A DNA stretch of 64,000 nt from positions 806,001 through 870,000 of the forward strand of contig JAHGAU010000023.1 of the NCBI GenBank assembly GCA_019925105.1, given 5' to 3'. Within the stretch, counting starts at the first letter, position 1. The number at the start of each line of letters is the position of its first letter. This document shows positions 62,562-64,000 of this stretch, one piece after another. The notes beneath the pieces are model-generated. The model was not told the DNA's origin and made no database searches. It saw only the letters and a list, made by a program, of their open reading frames with translations. Source of the DNA: Niebla homalea. Taxonomy: Eukaryota > Ascomycota > Lecanoromycetes > Lecanorales > Ramalinaceae. A program made the translations under genes and the position numbers.

Positions 62562-64000
62562 ATGGCGACGAACAACGGGACCCCAGAGGTCAGAAACGAT
62601 ATACGCGTGTATAGCTTAAGTAATAATGAGGACAATATTTTAAATACGATAAGCGGAAGCGGAATAATAAGAATAAAAGGGGAAAAAGGGTAAGCGGCCT
62701 AGGTTAATAGGAATAATAATAAGTCATATGAATAATGCGATAAATACGAAATAAAAAGGCTTTAAATCGAATAAGGAGCTTATAATTAATAAGATATATA
62801 TAAAGGGACGTATATAACGCGTAAAGGTATTATTATAAAAGGTAATAAATAAAAGGTAAAGGGGACGAAGACGGTACGCGGGGACGAATAGGGGGTAAGC
62901 GGAGGCGTAAAAGGCCTTATTAAATATATATAAATTAAGAAAAAGCTAAATAAAAACAGGGAGATATTAAATAAATAAAAATAAATTATAAAAAGAAGTA
63001 ATTACCGGATACGTAAGGGAAAAGTAAAAAAGGAGGAAGCGGTAAGAACGTTAAAAAGCCTCCTTATAATTATATAGAAGAATATTACGTTAGAAACCTA
63101 ACTAATACTATAAATTAAGCTATAAGGAGTAAAAGACTTTTACGTAAAAATAAGGAGAAATTTAAGGAAATTAAAGAAACTATACGGAGCTTAAAAGGCA
63201 ATAATAAAAGCGCCGGTAAATAGAGGTAAAAAGAGATAGAAAGGATACGTATAAAGTAAGGGAATAACGGGGAAACTTTAAGGAAAAGAACGGGAATAAA
63301 TTAAGTAATGAAAGTTATAAAAGCAGTACCGGCGTTAACGGTAAAGGAAATAAAAATAAAAAAAAAAGGCGGCAATATTAAGGAAAATAAAGATAATAAC
63401 TATATAATTATTAAGCGAAAAAAAGAAAAATATAACGGTAAAAACGAACTTATTATAATTAATAAAAGCGTTTAAAATAACGGGAAAGCTATTAATAAAG
63501 TAAATTATTATAATACGTAAATTATAAAGCGGGGATATCCTCTTTAATATAGCCTTATTAAAAATAAAAAAAAAACTAAAGAAGTTAAAGAAATAAGCCG
63601 GTAAAAAGGGGTATAAAACGGTAAAGGTATTAAAATAATCCTTTATTATCGCGGTAAACGGGATATATTTAATAAAATTTACGGGGAAAAAAAGGGAAGT
63701 TATTTTAAGGCGGATAAAAAAGGAGAATATAGTCCTTTACCTTAGGTTAAAGATCATTAATTATAACCTCCCCGCTATAATAAAAAGGTTAAACGTTTTT
63801 AATTATATAAAAAGATACTTTATAATTATTTTAAGTATAACGTTAATAAGGATATATAACGATATTTTTAATAAAGGGATAATAAAAGGTAAATCCCTTA
63901 AATTAATAAAACCTTAAGACCGGGTAGCGGATATCTATTAATACTTTAAATATTAAGGGTACAGGTATATTATTATAAGGTACCCTAATAATATAAAATA
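62562..64000 (+). pseudogene. Tad-like LINE C2, ORF1 (5' part), cut by window end
   Basis: ATG at 62562 opens MATNNGTPEVRNDIRVYS, matching the start of LINE C1 (complement of 10190). The first 55 bp are hardly mutated. The frame then carries many TAA/TAG stops but stays in phase for over 460 codons: codons 461, 464, 469 and 474 (63942 onward) read Y-x2-Y-x4-Y-x4-Y, a CCHC zinc knuckle (C-x2-C-x4-H-x4-C) in which all four ligands have become Tyr by TGY/CAY to TAY change. ORF1 is the RNA-binding protein of such LINEs. The ORF2 enzymes would lie beyond 64000. Confidence 0.78.

Noticed and set aside
1..64000. Mitochondrial DNA origin, suggested by the very low GC
   Set aside because: The window consists of RIP-mutated nuclear retroelements and a hAT transposon, CpG is retained, and there are no mitochondrial genes, introns or tRNAs.
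1..64000. Effector, secondary-metabolite or other host genes in an AT-rich block
   Set aside because: No frame outside the transposons has a start, signal peptide or lasting length. AT-rich blocks of ascomycetes often carry effectors, but none is visible here.

Overview
This window reads as a gene-free, transposon-filled AT-rich block from the nuclear genome of a filamentous ascomycete (Pezizomycotina) that has been through heavy repeat-induced point mutation (RIP). Almost everywhere CpA/TpG is nearly absent and TpA is in great excess, while CpG survives (motifs such as aacgg, taccg). That pattern fits CpA-directed RIP rather than CpG methylation decay or plain low GC. The species cannot be named from the sequence. 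I find no intact host gene, tRNA, rRNA or CRISPR. Open frames are short because CAA/CAG and TGG codons have become stops. When those stops are read as their likely ancestors, retroelement and transposase motifs can be recognised.

The layout is three stacks of nested insertions, resolved from terminal repeats and target-site duplications (TSDs). (1) Left stack, about 1.5-18 kb: a Ty3/Gypsy-like element (E, copy 1, + strand) is split at 4143-4150 by a hAT DNA transposon (4151-17443, perfect 8-bp TSD). The hAT is itself split by a Tad-like LINE (C1, 4398-10216, - strand, 14-bp TSD). (2) Middle stack, about 18-37 kb: a second, inverted E copy (- strand) holds a short LTR element B (25463-33443), which holds a Ty1/Copia element A1 (25729-32343, - strand). 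E copy 2 also preserves the empty hAT target site at 34474-34481. (3) Right stack, 37-62.5 kb: a chromodomain-type Gypsy fragment (D, - strand) abuts a second Copia copy A2 (40255-62504, - strand). A2 is split by Gypsy element N1 (43492-58130, + strand). N1 is split inside its gag-like frame by Gypsy element N2 (43780-51476, - strand). A2 also carries a 1-kb terminal-repeat element G (60131-61147). The right edge is the 5' end of a second LINE copy (C2, 62562-64000, + strand). A solo N1-family LTR lies at 888-1043.

RIP is uneven. LTRs and other short or low-copy pieces (solo LTR, B interior, left LTRs of A2 and N1, distal N2 LTR, 37.1-37.7 kb) keep near-normal composition, whereas long multi-copy interiors are saturated. 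The least expected items are: B, a 1.4-kb LTR element with a lightly damaged lysine-rich frame of unknown function; a 3' noncoding module shared by Copia A and Gypsy D; and LTR pairs whose two ends were mutated to very different degrees.
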